DNA of 64,000 bases from BM506 sp031581485 (GTDB lineage Bacteria > Desulfobacterota > Desulfobulbia > Desulfobulbales > SURF-16). This document shows, piece by piece, positions 15,924 through 25,177 of this stretch (position 1 is the first letter of the stretch; every line of letters begins with the position of its first letter). The DNA lies in contig JAVLBA010000004.1 in the NCBI GenBank assembly GCA_031581485.1, positions 6,279 to 70,278 on the forward strand, in the 5' to 3' direction. The notes beneath the pieces were generated by a model. The model saw nothing but the letters and a program-made list of their open reading frames with translations. It was not told the DNA's origin and did not search any database. The position numbers were made by a program, and so were the translations under genes.

Positions 15924-15962
15924 ATTTTTTATATTACGAAGTAGAGGTGGTCATTTGCCGGC

Positions 15963-18461
15963 TCAGCAAGCGGCCTTGAACCACTCCTTCACCACCCTGA
16001 TTTGTATTAATTCCTCTTCCGTGAGATCCAGAACCGCCTGCATGATCTCCAGGGGTTTCAGCGCTGCCTTGCTCACCTCGGATATCATCTGCAGGACAAC
16101 GGTCTTTTCATCAAGGAGCCGCAGCTCCGTGACCTGGGGCCGCCCGTCAATGACGCGTTCCTTCTTTTTCCTGGTCACCGTCACCGGAAAGGCGGCCGCG
16201 GCCATAAAAGAGGCCAGACGTTCCTCGGCCACCGACACGGGAAGGTATAAAGTGTAACATGTTTCCACCTTTGCCGGAATCTTTTTTGACTCGGCCTGCC
16301 CCAAGGCCTGGACACAAAGCCCCTCTGGAAGCTGCTCATTAAGGGCGCTGAGCCACTCCTGCGGCGTAATCTCCGTGCGCAGATCCAGCAGAAGATACTC
16401 TGCCCTGCTTTCGGTACCCAGGGGCAGGGCCGGGCTGAAGGAGACCTTGGGTGAGGGATTAAAGCCCTTGGAGTAATGCAGCGGCAGGCCGACCCGGTTA
16501 AAGGCCCTGAAAAAGACCTGGAGCAGCTCCAGATGGGAGAGGAAACGGGCCCGGCCCAGCCTGGAATAATCGAGGCGATAATGAAAATGGGGGGCCTCGC
16601 CCTCCTCTTCCTGAGCGTCACCCTCTTCCTCTGCCGGCCAATCAGGCTCCCCCTGGCAGGTCCGGGGAAAGACGGTCTTGAAATCACACAGCCCGCATTT
16701 CTGACAGCCGTGGACGCGGCAATCAGGGGTATAGGCCCCTTCCATGGCCTTGGCATACTCCGCCCGGATAAAGGCCGGGTCTACCCCGCAGTCGAGATGA
16801 TCCCAGGGCAGGGGTTCATGGAAATCACGGCGACGCAGATAATGCTCCAGATCCACCCCCAGGGCAGCTGCCGCCTCTTTCCAGGTATCCAGACGCAGAT
16901 GATCATTCCAGGCATCAAAACGGGCCCCGCGCTGCCAGGCCTCGACAATAAGGGCGGAAAGCCGCCGGTCACCCCGGGCAAAGACCCCTTCCAGGAAACT
17001 CTGCCGGGGATCACCCCAGCGCAGCTGCACACCGTTATCCCGCAATTTTGCCTTGAGAAAATCAATACGCTCAAAGCCCTCCGCAACGGAGAGCTGGGGC
17101 TCCCACTGGAAGGGGGTGTGGGGCTTGGGAATAAAGGTGGCCGCACTCACCGTGATCCGCCGTCCCGGCCCGCTGCCGGCCCGCAGGGCCTTTAGGGCCA
17201 GCTCGGGTATGGCGTCCAGATCCTCCTGGGTCTCGGTGGGCAGGCCGAACATGAAGTAAAACTTGATGATTTTCCAGCCCAGACTGAAGGCGGAACCGCA
17301 GGTGGCCAGGAGATCCTCCTCCGTGATCCCCTTGTTGAGCACCTGCCGCAGGCGATCGGTACCCGCTTCCGGGGCCACAGTAAAGCCGGTTTTGCGCACC
17401 CTTTTTATCTGCTCCATGATCTCCGGAGTCAGGGTGCCCACCCGCATGGAGGGCATGGATACCGACACCCGCTTTTGGGCAAAGGTATCCATCAGCTTGA
17501 CCAGCAGAGGGCTCAGGCAGGAATAATCGCCGGTGGAAAGCGACAGCAGGGCCAGCTCCTCAAAACCGCTGGCCTTGATGCCTTCCTTGGCAAGACGCAG
17601 GACCTGCTCCGGAGGGCGCTCCCGCACCGGCCGGTAGACAATGCCGGCCTGACAGAAACGGCAGCCCCGGGTGCAGCCGCGGGCCACTTCGATCCCCAGC
17701 CGGTCATGGACAATCTTGTTCAGGGGAACCAGGGGTGCAGGGGCCGGATCGTTGCTCAGCTCCGGCAGCACGCGGCGCCGCACCTTTTCATACCCCGCCT
17801 TCAGCGGCCGTATCCCCTCAAAGGCATGGCCGGGGCCATACTGGGGCGCAAAAAAGGCGGGCACATAGACCCCTTCGATCTCCGCCAGCCCGGCCAGCAC
17901 CTGCTGGCGCGACCAGCCTGCCTGCTTGGCCATCAGCAGAAAATCACTGATCTCGACAATGGCCTCCTCCCCGTCCCCCAGCAGGATGGCATCAAAAAAA
18001 TCAGCCACCGGCTCAGGGTGAAAGGCGCCGGGTCCGCCGCCAAGGAGAAGGGGGTGCTCTTCGCTGCGATCCCTGCTGTAAAAAGGCAGACCGCCCAGAT
18101 CCAGGATGGTGAGAATATTGGTGTTGCACAGCTCATAGGGCAGGGTAAAGGCCAGGACATCAAAATCAAGGAGTGGGTGGCGTGACTCCAGGCTGAACAG
18201 GGGGGTCTTGGTCTGCCGCAATAGATCCTCAAGATCCGTATCAGGGGCATAGACCCGTTCGGCCAGGAGGTCGCTGCGGCCGTTGATGATATGGTAGAGG
18301 ATCTGCAGGCCCTGGTGGGACATGCCGATTTCGTACATATCAGGAAAGGCCAGGAGATAGCGCAGGGAGACATCCTGCCACTCTTTGGCAGGGACATTGA
18401 ATTCATTGCCGCAATATCTGCTTGCCTTGCGGACCAAAGGCAGGAGTTGTTCTGGATTCAC
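15963..18461 (-). CDS. Radical SAM protein fused to a DUF2344 domain
   Basis: The exact reaction of this fused family (TIGR03960 plus TIGR03936 type) is unknown to me; its constant position beside rng and rplU suggests a ribosome or RNA modification role. Residues about 1-235 are the family N-terminal region, the radical SAM cluster motif CTRGCRFC lies at Cys263, Cys267 and Cys270, and the C-terminal DUF2344 segment (about 640-832) begins FHYRLDYSRLGRARFLSHLE. A cysteine-rich patch CRVHGCQKCGLCDF (about 600) may bind a second cluster. The gene starts at ATG 18461 and ends 39 bases before rng. Confidence 0.88.
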   Translation of the reverse strand: MNPEQLLPLVRKASRYCGNEFNVPAKEWQDVSLRYLLAFPDMYEIGMSHQGLQILYHIINGRSDLLAERVYAPDTDLEDLLRQTKTPLFSLESRHPLLDFDVLAFTLPYELCNTNILTILDLGGLPFYSRDRSEEHPLLLGGGPGAFHPEPVADFFDAILLGDGEEAIVEISDFLLMAKQAGWSRQQVLAGLAEIEGVYVPAFFAPQYGPGHAFEGIRPLKAGYEKVRRRVLPELSNDPAPAPLVPLNKIVHDRLGIEVARGCTRGCRFCQAGIVYRPVRERPPEQVLRLAKEGIKASGFEELALLSLSTGDYSCLSPLLVKLMDTFAQKRVSVSMPSMRVGTLTPEIMEQIKRVRKTGFTVAPEAGTDRLRQVLNKGITEEDLLATCGSAFSLGWKIIKFYFMFGLPTETQEDLDAIPELALKALRAGSGPGRRITVSAATFIPKPHTPFQWEPQLSVAEGFERIDFLKAKLRDNGVQLRWGDPRQSFLEGVFARGDRRLSALIVEAWQRGARFDAWNDHLRLDTWKEAAAALGVDLEHYLRRRDFHEPLPWDHLDCGVDPAFIRAEYAKAMEGAYTPDCRVHGCQKCGLCDFKTVFPRTCQGEPDWPAEEEGDAQEEEGEAPHFHYRLDYSRLGRARFLSHLELLQVFFRAFNRVGLPLHYSKGFNPSPKVSFSPALPLGTESRAEYLLLDLRTEITPQEWLSALNEQLPEGLCVQALGQAESKKIPAKVETCYTLYLPVSVAEERLASFMAAAAFPVTVTRKKKERVIDGRPQVTELRLLDEKTVVLQMISEVSKAALKPLEIMQAVLDLTEEELIQIRVVKEWFKAAC

Positions 18462-18564
18462 GTTATTTATAAGGGGTTAAATCAGGAGAAAAATGCGAAA
18501 TAGATGGCAGAAAGCAAGGCCGAACCATCAGCGATAGACAAAAGAAGACACAGTATTATCTTTG

Positions 18565-18725
18565 ATGGACTCGTAAAAAGTCCATCGTACCCTTTGAAAT
18601 GGCTAAGTAAAAACTTTGCCAAACCAGGAGTGGCGGTGTCGAGGGCGCGGAAGCGTACATATGGTACGCTTAAGCACCCGAGATGCCGCCACGACGCAGG
18701 AGATCGGAGTTTTTACGACGCCATC
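18565..18725. repeat. About 160-bp imperfect palindrome (MITE-like)
   Basis: The ends GATGGACTCGTAAAAAGTCC and GAGTTTTTACGACGCCATC are complementary over most positions. Inside, AAGCGTAC and GTACGCTT flank ATATG (18651-18671) at the tip of a roughly 29-bp imperfect stem. The left end alone also folds as GATGGACT/AGTCCATC. No open frame fits. It occupies most of the gap between the lipoprotein gene and the radical SAM gene. Confidence 0.65.
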
Positions 18726-18729
18726 ATCT

Positions 18730-19521
18730 TTACTCCACCAGCACCTCTTCAAAGGCGGCAGGAGGAGAAAACACAAAATCGCCAGGAGAGAGAGAGACCT
18801 CATCCTGGAGATCATCAAGGCGGATCTCAAGGACTGAGTCCATGGCCAGCGAGGTTACTTTGATGTGGCGCGGTACAGCACATTCCCCGGGCCCATACTG
18901 GTCATAGAGGATATTCAGGACCCGCTTGCCGTCGCTGTTTACGACGATATGACGGCGGATCTGCAGGGTCTCCGGCTCAAAAAGGACCAGGGCCCGGTAG
19001 CCGCCTGCCATCAGGAGATCAACCCAATAGCCGCCCTGCTCATCCCTGCTCACCCGGGTCAACTCCACCGGCCCGGGCTGCAGGCGGCCGGTGAGCCAGT
19101 AATAAGAGAGGGCGGGATCAAAGCCCTCAGGGGTATATTTGCGGAATGTCGCACTGTCCACCTCCCCCTGGTAGACCGTGCCCTCCTCAATGGCCACATA
19201 TTGAAAGTGCCGGCCGTTGGTGGTAAAAATCAGCAGGGGCTGGCCCAGAGGGTTGACCCCCACAAACTTCAGATAAGAGGGGCTCATGGCCTGGAGATAG
19301 CCGCTGATGAAACCGGAAGAAAAGAGATTTTTGACAGTAACATGGGCCGCGCCATCGAGACAGCACGGACATTGGGCCTGAGAGGCCACCATATCTTGAA
19401 AACGGCGGCGCACCTCCCGCTCTTCCTCGCCGCTGATCCCGTAAAAAGTCGGCAAGCCGGCACAGCCTGCCAGCAACAGGAGAGAGGCAATAAGGATTAT
19501 GGAACGCCGGCACCAGAGCAT
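18730..19521 (-). CDS. Outer-membrane-type lipoprotein of unknown function
   Basis: The protein starts MLWCRRSIILIASLLLLAGC, a signal peptide with lipobox LAGC and Cys20, so it should be lipid-anchored. The remaining 240 residues are beta-rich with no catalytic motif; the layout recalls LolB/DUF4292-type lipoproteins, but I cannot confirm it. A CPCC motif lies about residue 50. The start at 19521 (263 residues) lies 8 bases after the stop of the TPR lipoprotein; a frame extension to 19596 lacks a signal sequence at its start. Co-transcription with the TPR lipoprotein suggests a shared envelope role. Confidence 0.65.
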   Translation of the reverse strand: MLWCRRSIILIASLLLLAGCAGLPTFYGISGEEEREVRRRFQDMVASQAQCPCCLDGAAHVTVKNLFSSGFISGYLQAMSPSYLKFVGVNPLGQPLLIFTTNGRHFQYVAIEEGTVYQGEVDSATFRKYTPEGFDPALSYYWLTGRLQPGPVELTRVSRDEQGGYWVDLLMAGGYRALVLFEPETLQIRRHIVVNSDGKRVLNILYDQYGPGECAVPRHIKVTSLAMDSVLEIRLDDLQDEVSLSPGDFVFSPPAAFEEVLVE

Positions 19522-19528
19522 AACAGGG

Positions 19529-21256
19529 CTACCTGGCCGCCTGGCGGGTCTCTTCGAGCTTGCGCCGCACCAGCGCCCTCTTTTTGGCATCTTCAAATAA
19601 CTCTACGGCCTTCTCATAATATTCCGCGGCCTGGGCCAGGCTGCCGGTTTTTCTGTAGGCATCGCCCAGGTGCTCGTTGATGGTGGGATCTTCCGGCTGC
19701 AGCGCCCGGGCCCTGGCCAGCTCGGTGACGGCCTGGTCGAAATCTCCCCGCTGGTAATAGACCCAGCCCAGGGAATCACGGACAAATCCATCCTCAGGAA
19801 GGGCGGCCACGGCCCGCTGGACATACTCCAGGGCCTGATCAAGATGGACCCCGGCCTCAGCCCAGGTATAGCCCACATAATTGAGGGCATAGGGATCATC
19901 CGGGTCAAGCTCCAGCACCCGGATCATACGGTTTAAGGCCTCCTGCTGCCTTCCAATTCTGTCCATGTAGAGGCCATACTCAAACCAGACCTGACTCTCT
20001 TCAGGGAAGCGCTGGACAGCGCGCTCAAAAACAGCGATCCCTTTCTGGGGCTCCTTATTCTTCTGATAGACGGCGGCCAGCAGGAAGAAAAAACGCTGGT
20101 GCTCCTCAGAACTTACCTGCAGGGCCTGCTCTAAAATCTCCGCCGCCTCTGCCAGATTATTTTCATCCTCATGAAGGCGAACCAGCATGAGGATGGCGTC
20201 CTCATAGCCCTTGGAGTCCACTTCCACCTGCGCCAGCACCTCCTGGGCGCTCTTGCTGTCCCCTGTCTCATAATAGGCCAGGGCCAGCAGGGACCGGACC
20301 ATATCCATTTGGGGATAGTCAACCAGCATCCGGCGCAAATGGCTGATGGCCTCCTCATATTTCTCCTGTTCCAGAAGGAGACGACCAATGGCCAGGTCCA
20401 CCTTTTCCGGCTCCTGGCTGCTTTTTCTCAGGATTTTGAGTTCCGCCACCGCCTGCTCAGGCTTGCCAAGAACCATGTAGAGACCGGCCAGCTTACGTCG
20501 GTAGATATCCTTATCAGGTTCTTCCTCAAGCAGCTTCTGGTAGATGGCAACCGCCTGGTCATACTCCCTGATCTGCTCATAAAATCCGGCGGCATCCAGG
20601 GCCTGCAGAGGAGACCAGTTGCGCTCAAGAATCTGCTCATACATGGTCCGGGCCCGTTCCATCTCTCCCATGGTCCGATAGAGCTTGGCGAGCATCACCG
20701 AACCGGCATAGGAGTCAGGTTCCTGGGCCATATGTTCTTCCAGGGCCTTTCTGGCCTCGACAAAGCGCTCATGGCGGAAATAGAGATAGCCCAGGGTGAG
20801 CCGGCTCTGGTTGTCCTTGGGGTCATGGCTGATATTTTTTTTGAGGATCGCAATGGCCTTTTTCGTTTTACCAAGATTCTCAAAAATGCCGGCAAGATCC
20901 AGACGGGTGCGGTTATCGAGAGAGGGACTCTCCAGGATCTTCTCCAGCTGGAGGGTGGCCTGCTCCTTCTTGCCCATCGCAATGAGCAGATAGGCGAGGC
21001 GCTGCCGGATATAGGTCGAATGCTGGTCACAAACCAGGGCCTTGGTATAGGCATCCTGGGCCTCCTCAAGACGGCCGTCCATTTCGGCGATACGCCCCCA
21101 GCTGAAATAGAAAGAGGCGCAGGCAGGGTCATCCGGTTCAGCAACGGCAATTTCCTCAGGGCTGGCGGCAGGAGAATGATGCGCAGCGCAGCCGGCAAGG
21201 AGCAGAAGCACCAAGAGGCCGGTGGCTGGAATAATAAATATCTTTCGGTAGTCCAT
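19529..21256 (-). CDS. TPR-repeat lipoprotein
   Basis: A 575-residue lipoprotein with lipobox LLLAGC (Cys23), followed from about residue 45 to 560 by at least a dozen tetratricopeptide repeats (for example VWFEYGLYMDRIGRQQEALN and DSLGWVYYQRGDFDQAVTEL). TPR arrays act as protein-binding scaffolds; the partner is not known. The gene lies 90 bases downstream of the P-loop protein gene and directly precedes another lipoprotein gene. Just upstream of the ATG the 10-mer GAAGAACTCT occurs twice in tandem. Confidence 0.85.
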   Translation of the reverse strand: MDYRKIFIIPATGLLVLLLLAGCAAHHSPAASPEEIAVAEPDDPACASFYFSWGRIAEMDGRLEEAQDAYTKALVCDQHSTYIRQRLAYLLIAMGKKEQATLQLEKILESPSLDNRTRLDLAGIFENLGKTKKAIAILKKNISHDPKDNQSRLTLGYLYFRHERFVEARKALEEHMAQEPDSYAGSVMLAKLYRTMGEMERARTMYEQILERNWSPLQALDAAGFYEQIREYDQAVAIYQKLLEEEPDKDIYRRKLAGLYMVLGKPEQAVAELKILRKSSQEPEKVDLAIGRLLLEQEKYEEAISHLRRMLVDYPQMDMVRSLLALAYYETGDSKSAQEVLAQVEVDSKGYEDAILMLVRLHEDENNLAEAAEILEQALQVSSEEHQRFFFLLAAVYQKNKEPQKGIAVFERAVQRFPEESQVWFEYGLYMDRIGRQQEALNRMIRVLELDPDDPYALNYVGYTWAEAGVHLDQALEYVQRAVAALPEDGFVRDSLGWVYYQRGDFDQAVTELARARALQPEDPTINEHLGDAYRKTGSLAQAAEYYEKAVELFEDAKKRALVRRKLEETRQAAR

Positions 21257-21346
21257 AGAGTTCTTCAGAGTTCTTCAGAAAATTGGCTCCGCCCCTTTCC
21301 CTTTTGCAGGCAATAGCTCAATAAAAAATCTCATTCTATCTTGAAT

Positions 21347-21925
21347 CTAGAGAGGGGTAAAGCACTTCTCTTGGATAAAGAGGCAGCGGCTGCTGATGGC
21401 AATGCACTTTCTGGGCATCACCGAGAAAGGTACCTGCTGACGCTCATCAAGACAGAGGCCAAGGACCAGGGTGTTGAGGTGTTCGATATAGGCTTCGTTG
21501 AGGGCTGCCTTGCCCGGCGCGGCCGTGAGGGGAATGCCGGGTTGGACCACGCAGAGAGAGGCGAAATAATGGTTGGTGGCGGCAAAGCAGCGCTCTACAT
21601 AGCCTTCCAGGGCAGCAAAATCCACCTGGGTCCGCCCCTGGATATCGGCCAGGGTATAAGCCAGCATATCCAGGGGAGTCCGGTCGGTGATAAAATGGCG
21701 ATGCTGTCCCCAGATCTCCTCAGCAGCCGCCAGCACCTTGTCCTGAATCCAGAGCCGGGTGGAAAAATCCATGGGGGAAGAGGGCTGCAGGTCGTGCCGG
21801 GCAAAGACCGCGCTGGTGGTGGTCTCCACAAAGGGGATGCCATTATCCTGGGCCAGCTTGGTGGCCGTGGTTGTTTTACCGGTGCGATGGCTGCCGCACA
21901 GGCCGATCCCCGCATATTCCGTCAT
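21347..21925 (-). CDS. P-loop NTPase/kinase, AAA_28-like
   Basis: Small nucleotide-binding protein of 192 residues. The Walker A loop GSHRTGKTT is at residues 11-19, and an acidic-aromatic DRTPLDMLAY segment (about 81-90) fits the nucleotide-kinase-like AAA_28 group that includes the NadR kinase domain. The substrate cannot be told. ATG at 21925 overlaps the pdxA stop by 4 bases, so translation is coupled to pdxA; a link to vitamin B6 or cofactor metabolism is only a suggestion. Confidence 0.65.
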   Translation of the reverse strand: MTEYAGIGLCGSHRTGKTTTATKLAQDNGIPFVETTTSAVFARHDLQPSSPMDFSTRLWIQDKVLAAAEEIWGQHRHFITDRTPLDMLAYTLADIQGRTQVDFAALEGYVERCFAATNHYFASLCVVQPGIPLTAAPGKAALNEAYIEHLNTLVLGLCLDERQQVPFSVMPRKCIAISSRCLFIQEKCFTPL

Positions 21926-22938
21926 GACACACCTTTTTTGCTTCGATTTGCATGGATCTGCCGGGCCAGACCGCAGGCGGCCTGCAGGCTGGCCGGGCTG
22001 GCCACGCCCCGGCCGGCAATATCATAGGCAGTGCCATGGTCCACCGAGGTGCGGACCAGGGGCAGACCCAGGGTAACATTGACGCCATCGCTGAAATGGA
22101 GGAGCTTGAAGGGAATCAATCCCTGATCGTGGTACATGCAGACCACGGCGTCAAAAAGACCCTGGCTGGCCTTATGAAAGACCGTATCAGGCGGGAAAGG
22201 TCCCTGGACATCCCTGCCTTGGGCCCGGGCCGCTGTAATGGCCGGCCCGATCACCTCCCTCTCCTGGCTGCCGAACAGGGCATCCTCACCGGCATGGGGA
22301 TTAAGACCAGCCACTGCCAGACGCGGCCGGGCAATGGCAAAATCATGCTGCAGGGCCTGCCAGGTCGTGTCGATCATTTCAGCCACTGCCTCTTGAGTCA
22401 CCAAGGCCGGCACGGCCGCCAGGGGAGTATGAATGGTCACCAGGGTAACGCGCAGGAGGGGGCCGGCCATCATCATGGCAAAGCGCTTGGCACCGCAGAG
22501 GTGGGCCAGCATCTCGGTATGACCGGGGAAAGGATATCCCCCGTCATTAAGGGCGCGCTTGGTGATGGGACAGGTCACCAGGGCGCTGGCCCGGCCGCCC
22601 TGGACCAGGGCCACCGCCTCCTCAATATAGCGGCCCATGGCGTGGCCGGTCTTGCTGGTTGGTCTCCCCCACTGCAGATCGTTCCTGCTCAGCTGGGTAT
22701 CGGCAGGGGTATAGAGGGGAATGGTGCCGCTCTGGAGCGGCTCGCCGGGCTGCCAGGCCAGGAGGGGGGCGGGCAGCCCGGTCTCCTCGGCGCACCAGCG
22801 CAAGGCCTCCCCGTCGCCGATCACCACGGCGTCTTGGGGAGCCGCGGCAAAGAGTTTCAGGATCAGCTCCGGGCCGATCCCCACCGGGCAGCCCATGGAA
22901 ATGGCCAGGGGCGGTATGGTTGGGGCAGAAGTGGTCAT
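21922..22938 (-). CDS. pdxA: 4-hydroxythreonine-4-phosphate dehydrogenase PdxA
   Basis: NAD-dependent oxidation of 4-phosphohydroxy-threonine in the DXP-dependent pyridoxal phosphate pathway. The 338 residues show the family blocks: PITKRALNDGGYPFPGHTE, LNPHAGEDALFG and CMYHDQGLIPFK with the metal-binding histidines, then RTSVDHGTAYDIAG. The start follows yraN by 6 bases. Confidence 0.95.
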   Translation of the reverse strand: MTTSAPTIPPLAISMGCPVGIGPELILKLFAAAPQDAVVIGDGEALRWCAEETGLPAPLLAWQPGEPLQSGTIPLYTPADTQLSRNDLQWGRPTSKTGHAMGRYIEEAVALVQGGRASALVTCPITKRALNDGGYPFPGHTEMLAHLCGAKRFAMMMAGPLLRVTLVTIHTPLAAVPALVTQEAVAEMIDTTWQALQHDFAIARPRLAVAGLNPHAGEDALFGSQEREVIGPAITAARAQGRDVQGPFPPDTVFHKASQGLFDAVVCMYHDQGLIPFKLLHFSDGVNVTLGLPLVRTSVDHGTAYDIAGRGVASPASLQAACGLARQIHANRSKKGVS

Positions 22939-22944
22939 GGTCTG

Positions 22945-23307
22945 TCAGGTGGCCTCAAAGGCGTTTTTAATATGTTCGATATGGATGGGGTCCGCCAGCA
23001 GAATACCAATCACATCAAAGCGGGCCGGCTGGTCAAGGCCGCCGTTTTTAATCAGATATTCGGTGGCCACCCGGACAATCTGCCGGCATTTGCGGGCATC
23101 CACCGCCTCCAGGGCAGAGCCGAAGGTGGTGCCGCTGCGGGTCTTGACCTCGACAAAAACCAGTTCTTTTTTGTCCCGGGCAATAAGATCGATCTCGCCG
23201 CTGCGGGTCCGGAAATTACGCTCGACAATGACCAGCCCCTCTTGCTGGAGAAAAAGGGCGGCCTGCCCCTCCCCTGCCTTGCCTAATGCCTTGCCCCGCA
23301 GACTCAT
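22945..23307 (-). CDS. UPF0102 protein, YraN family
   Basis: Predicted endonuclease-fold protein of 120 residues with the family core GEIDLIARDKKELVFVEVKTR (Asp, Glu and Lys in the order of the restriction-enzyme fold). Its function has not been established. It is translationally coupled to rnhB (4-base overlap), the normal position of this family next to RNase HII. Confidence 0.9.
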   Translation of the reverse strand: MSLRGKALGKAGEGQAALFLQQEGLVIVERNFRTRSGEIDLIARDKKELVFVEVKTRSGTTFGSALEAVDARKCRQIVRVATEYLIKNGGLDQPARFDVIGILLADPIHIEHIKNAFEAT

Positions 23308-23909
23308 CCCAGATGCTCCTGCACACCTTTAAAGGTGATGCGGTGGATGGGAGAGGGGCCGTGCAGGGCAATGAGCGCCTTGTGCTCGCGGGTGGGGTAG
23401 CCCTTGTGCTGGCGGAAATTATAGAGGGGGTATTTCTCATCATAGGCGTGCATCAGCCTGTCCCTGGTGACCTTGGCAACCACGGAGGCGGCGGCAATGG
23501 AGGCGCTCTTGCTTTCGCCCTGCACCAGGGCCTGCTGGGGCAGATCCATCTTGATGGTAAATTTGCCGTCCACCAGGACAAAGAGCGGCGCCTGGCAGAG
23601 TTTTTCCACCGCCCTTTTCATGGCCAGGAGGGAGGCCTGCAGGATATTGAGGGCATCCACCTCCTGGGCCGAGCAGATCCCCACCGCCATGGAAACCCGG
23701 AGTTCCGTCAGCAGGACGAAAACCCTCTCCCTGGCCCGGGCGGTCATTTTTTTTGAATCCCGGAAGGGGCTGTAATCGAGACCAGCCGGCAGGATAACCG
23801 CGGCCGCCACCACGGGTCCGGCCAGGGGGCCGCGGCCGGCCTCATCCACCCCTGCCACCGGCATCAGGCCCTGGCGCTGCAGGCGACGTTCATAAGAAAA
23901 AGTATCCAT
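23304..23909 (-). CDS. rnhB: Ribonuclease HII
   Basis: Cleaves the RNA strand of RNA-DNA hybrids and removes single ribonucleotides from DNA. The acidic residues lie in VDEAGRGPLAG (Asp and Glu) and DSKKMT, with a third in the VDALN region. From ATG 23909 the protein has 201 residues, normal for the family; the frame runs on to 23978, but the extra residues are not family-like. About 280 non-coding bases separate it from rplS, in which I see no gene. Confidence 0.94.
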   Translation of the reverse strand: MDTFSYERRLQRQGLMPVAGVDEAGRGPLAGPVVAAAVILPAGLDYSPFRDSKKMTARARERVFVLLTELRVSMAVGICSAQEVDALNILQASLLAMKRAVEKLCQAPLFVLVDGKFTIKMDLPQQALVQGESKSASIAAASVVAKVTRDRLMHAYDEKYPLYNFRQHKGYPTREHKALIALHGPSPIHRITFKGVQEHLG

Positions 23910-24188
23910 CTCTGGCAGTTCTCCTTGCTGGGCCCACATAACAAAGGCGCAAATGCAGAGGTTGACACCTCGCTGCACTCACGCCTTCATAAAAAAGAGA
24001 TCACCTGTCCCCTGCCGGGGAGGAGCTCTCACCGGCCGGAACCGGCTATCGCCTGCTGCATCTCATGGCCAGAACCAACCAGCCCCTGCCGGGAAGCAAG
24101 GCCCTTTAAAAAAGAGCCAAAGTCGGGCCGTCCCCTGTCAAGGAGCAGCCCGTCTCCGGGGCAAGAAACCAGGAAGCAGCGACAGAAA

Positions 24189-24539
24189 TTAATTGACGCC
24201 GCGCTCGCGGATACGAGCCGCCTTGCCACGCAGGTCACGCAGGTAGTAGAGCTTGGAGCGCCGGACCCGGCCGCGGCTAACCACCTCAATCTTCTGAAGA
24301 CGGGGATTGTGGAGGGCAAAAATCTTTTCGACGCCGACGCCGTGGGAGATCTTGCGCACGGTGAAGTTGGAACCCATGCCGCGATTCCGACGGCCGATAA
24401 CCACGCCCTCAAAGATCTGGATCCTTTCCTTGGCACCCTCAACAATGCGGATGTGAACCTTGACGGAGTCACCGGAACGAAAGTCGGGGAGATCAAACTT
24501 CATACTCTCTTTTTCAATCTGGTCGATGATGATGCTCAT
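24189..24539 (-). CDS. rplS: 50S ribosomal protein L19
   Basis: Large-subunit protein at the 30S-50S interface. The 116-residue protein reads MSIIIDQIEKES and contains FRSGDSVKVHIRIVEG, RIQIFEGVVIGRR and HNPRLQKIEVVSRGRVRRSK, all typical. The GTG at 24548 is an alternative start, but the ATG at 24539 gives the normal length. Confidence 0.96.
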   Translation of the reverse strand: MSIIIDQIEKESMKFDLPDFRSGDSVKVHIRIVEGAKERIQIFEGVVIGRRNRGMGSNFTVRKISHGVGVEKIFALHNPRLQKIEVVSRGRVRRSKLYYLRDLRGKAARIRERGVN

Positions 24540-24591
24540 TGTTGTCACTCTCTTTGTTGTGTTGATCCGATTGGCAAACCGGGTATTTATC

Positions 24592-25149
24592 TTACAAATC
24601 TCGTGATCCGAGAATTCTATCCAATATTATGGCAACCGCTGACCGTACCGAAAGATGGTTATAGTCACCGGCGCCGCGGATGGGCGGCAAGGAGCCGTCC
24701 ACCATGGCAAAAACTTCTTCCGTGAACCCCCAGGCGGTCCCGAAAAGCAGCAGATAATTTTCCTTTGCCGCCACACCGTCCCGGACGTCCTGAAAACCAA
24801 TGGTCTTCTTCTGCTCAGCGGCACAGGTGGCCAGGATGGTGGGCCTGCCCTGCCTGGCGCTGGTGACGCGCTCAAAAAGCTCTTCAAGATCCGTGCAGAT
24901 CTCAATAACGGTCAAGGCCTCTTTGCGGTCCTTGTTGTAGAGGGCGCCGTGGCCCTCCTGCCAGTGGCTGACAATTTCCCGCACCAGTTCCTGCTGATCT
25001 GCAAAGGGGGTAACGATGTAGACCGTCTCCACCCCGTAGGTTCGCCCGGCCCGGGCCAGATCATGGAGATCAAGATTGGTCACAGCGGAACCGATGATCT
25101 CCCGATTTTTATTATATACCGGATAATGAATAAGAGCGATATCCAGCAT
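24592..25149 (-). CDS. SPOUT-type RNA methyltransferase (PF09936-like)
   Basis: Predicted SAM-dependent RNA methylase of the group that accompanies trmD and rplS in deltaproteobacteria. From ATG 25149 it has 185 residues: LDIALIHYPVYNKNREIIG at the start, VTNLDLHDLARAGRTYG, and a C-terminal knot-like stretch LLLFGTAWGFTEEV with YNHLSVRSAVAIILDR. The target nucleotide is not known. Alternative starts at 25161 and 25239 exist; homologues begin close to the ALIHYP strand. Confidence 0.8.
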   Translation of the reverse strand: MLDIALIHYPVYNKNREIIGSAVTNLDLHDLARAGRTYGVETVYIVTPFADQQELVREIVSHWQEGHGALYNKDRKEALTVIEICTDLEELFERVTSARQGRPTILATCAAEQKKTIGFQDVRDGVAAKENYLLLFGTAWGFTEEVFAMVDGSLPPIRGAGDYNHLSVRSAVAIILDRILGSRDL

Positions 25150-25177
25150 AGGTTCCACCATGGCCCAACACAGCCGG

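Noticed and set aside
14367..15944. 525-codon open frame antisense to rng
   Set aside because: It mirrors rng almost base for base and its translation is low-complexity His/Gly/Leu-rich without family similarity; it is a codon-bias shadow. The same holds for the antisense frame over pdxA (21952-23286).
24029..24496. 155-codon minus-strand frame spanning the rnhB-rplS gap and rplS
   Set aside because: Most of it overlaps rplS in another frame and the translation has no recognisable features.
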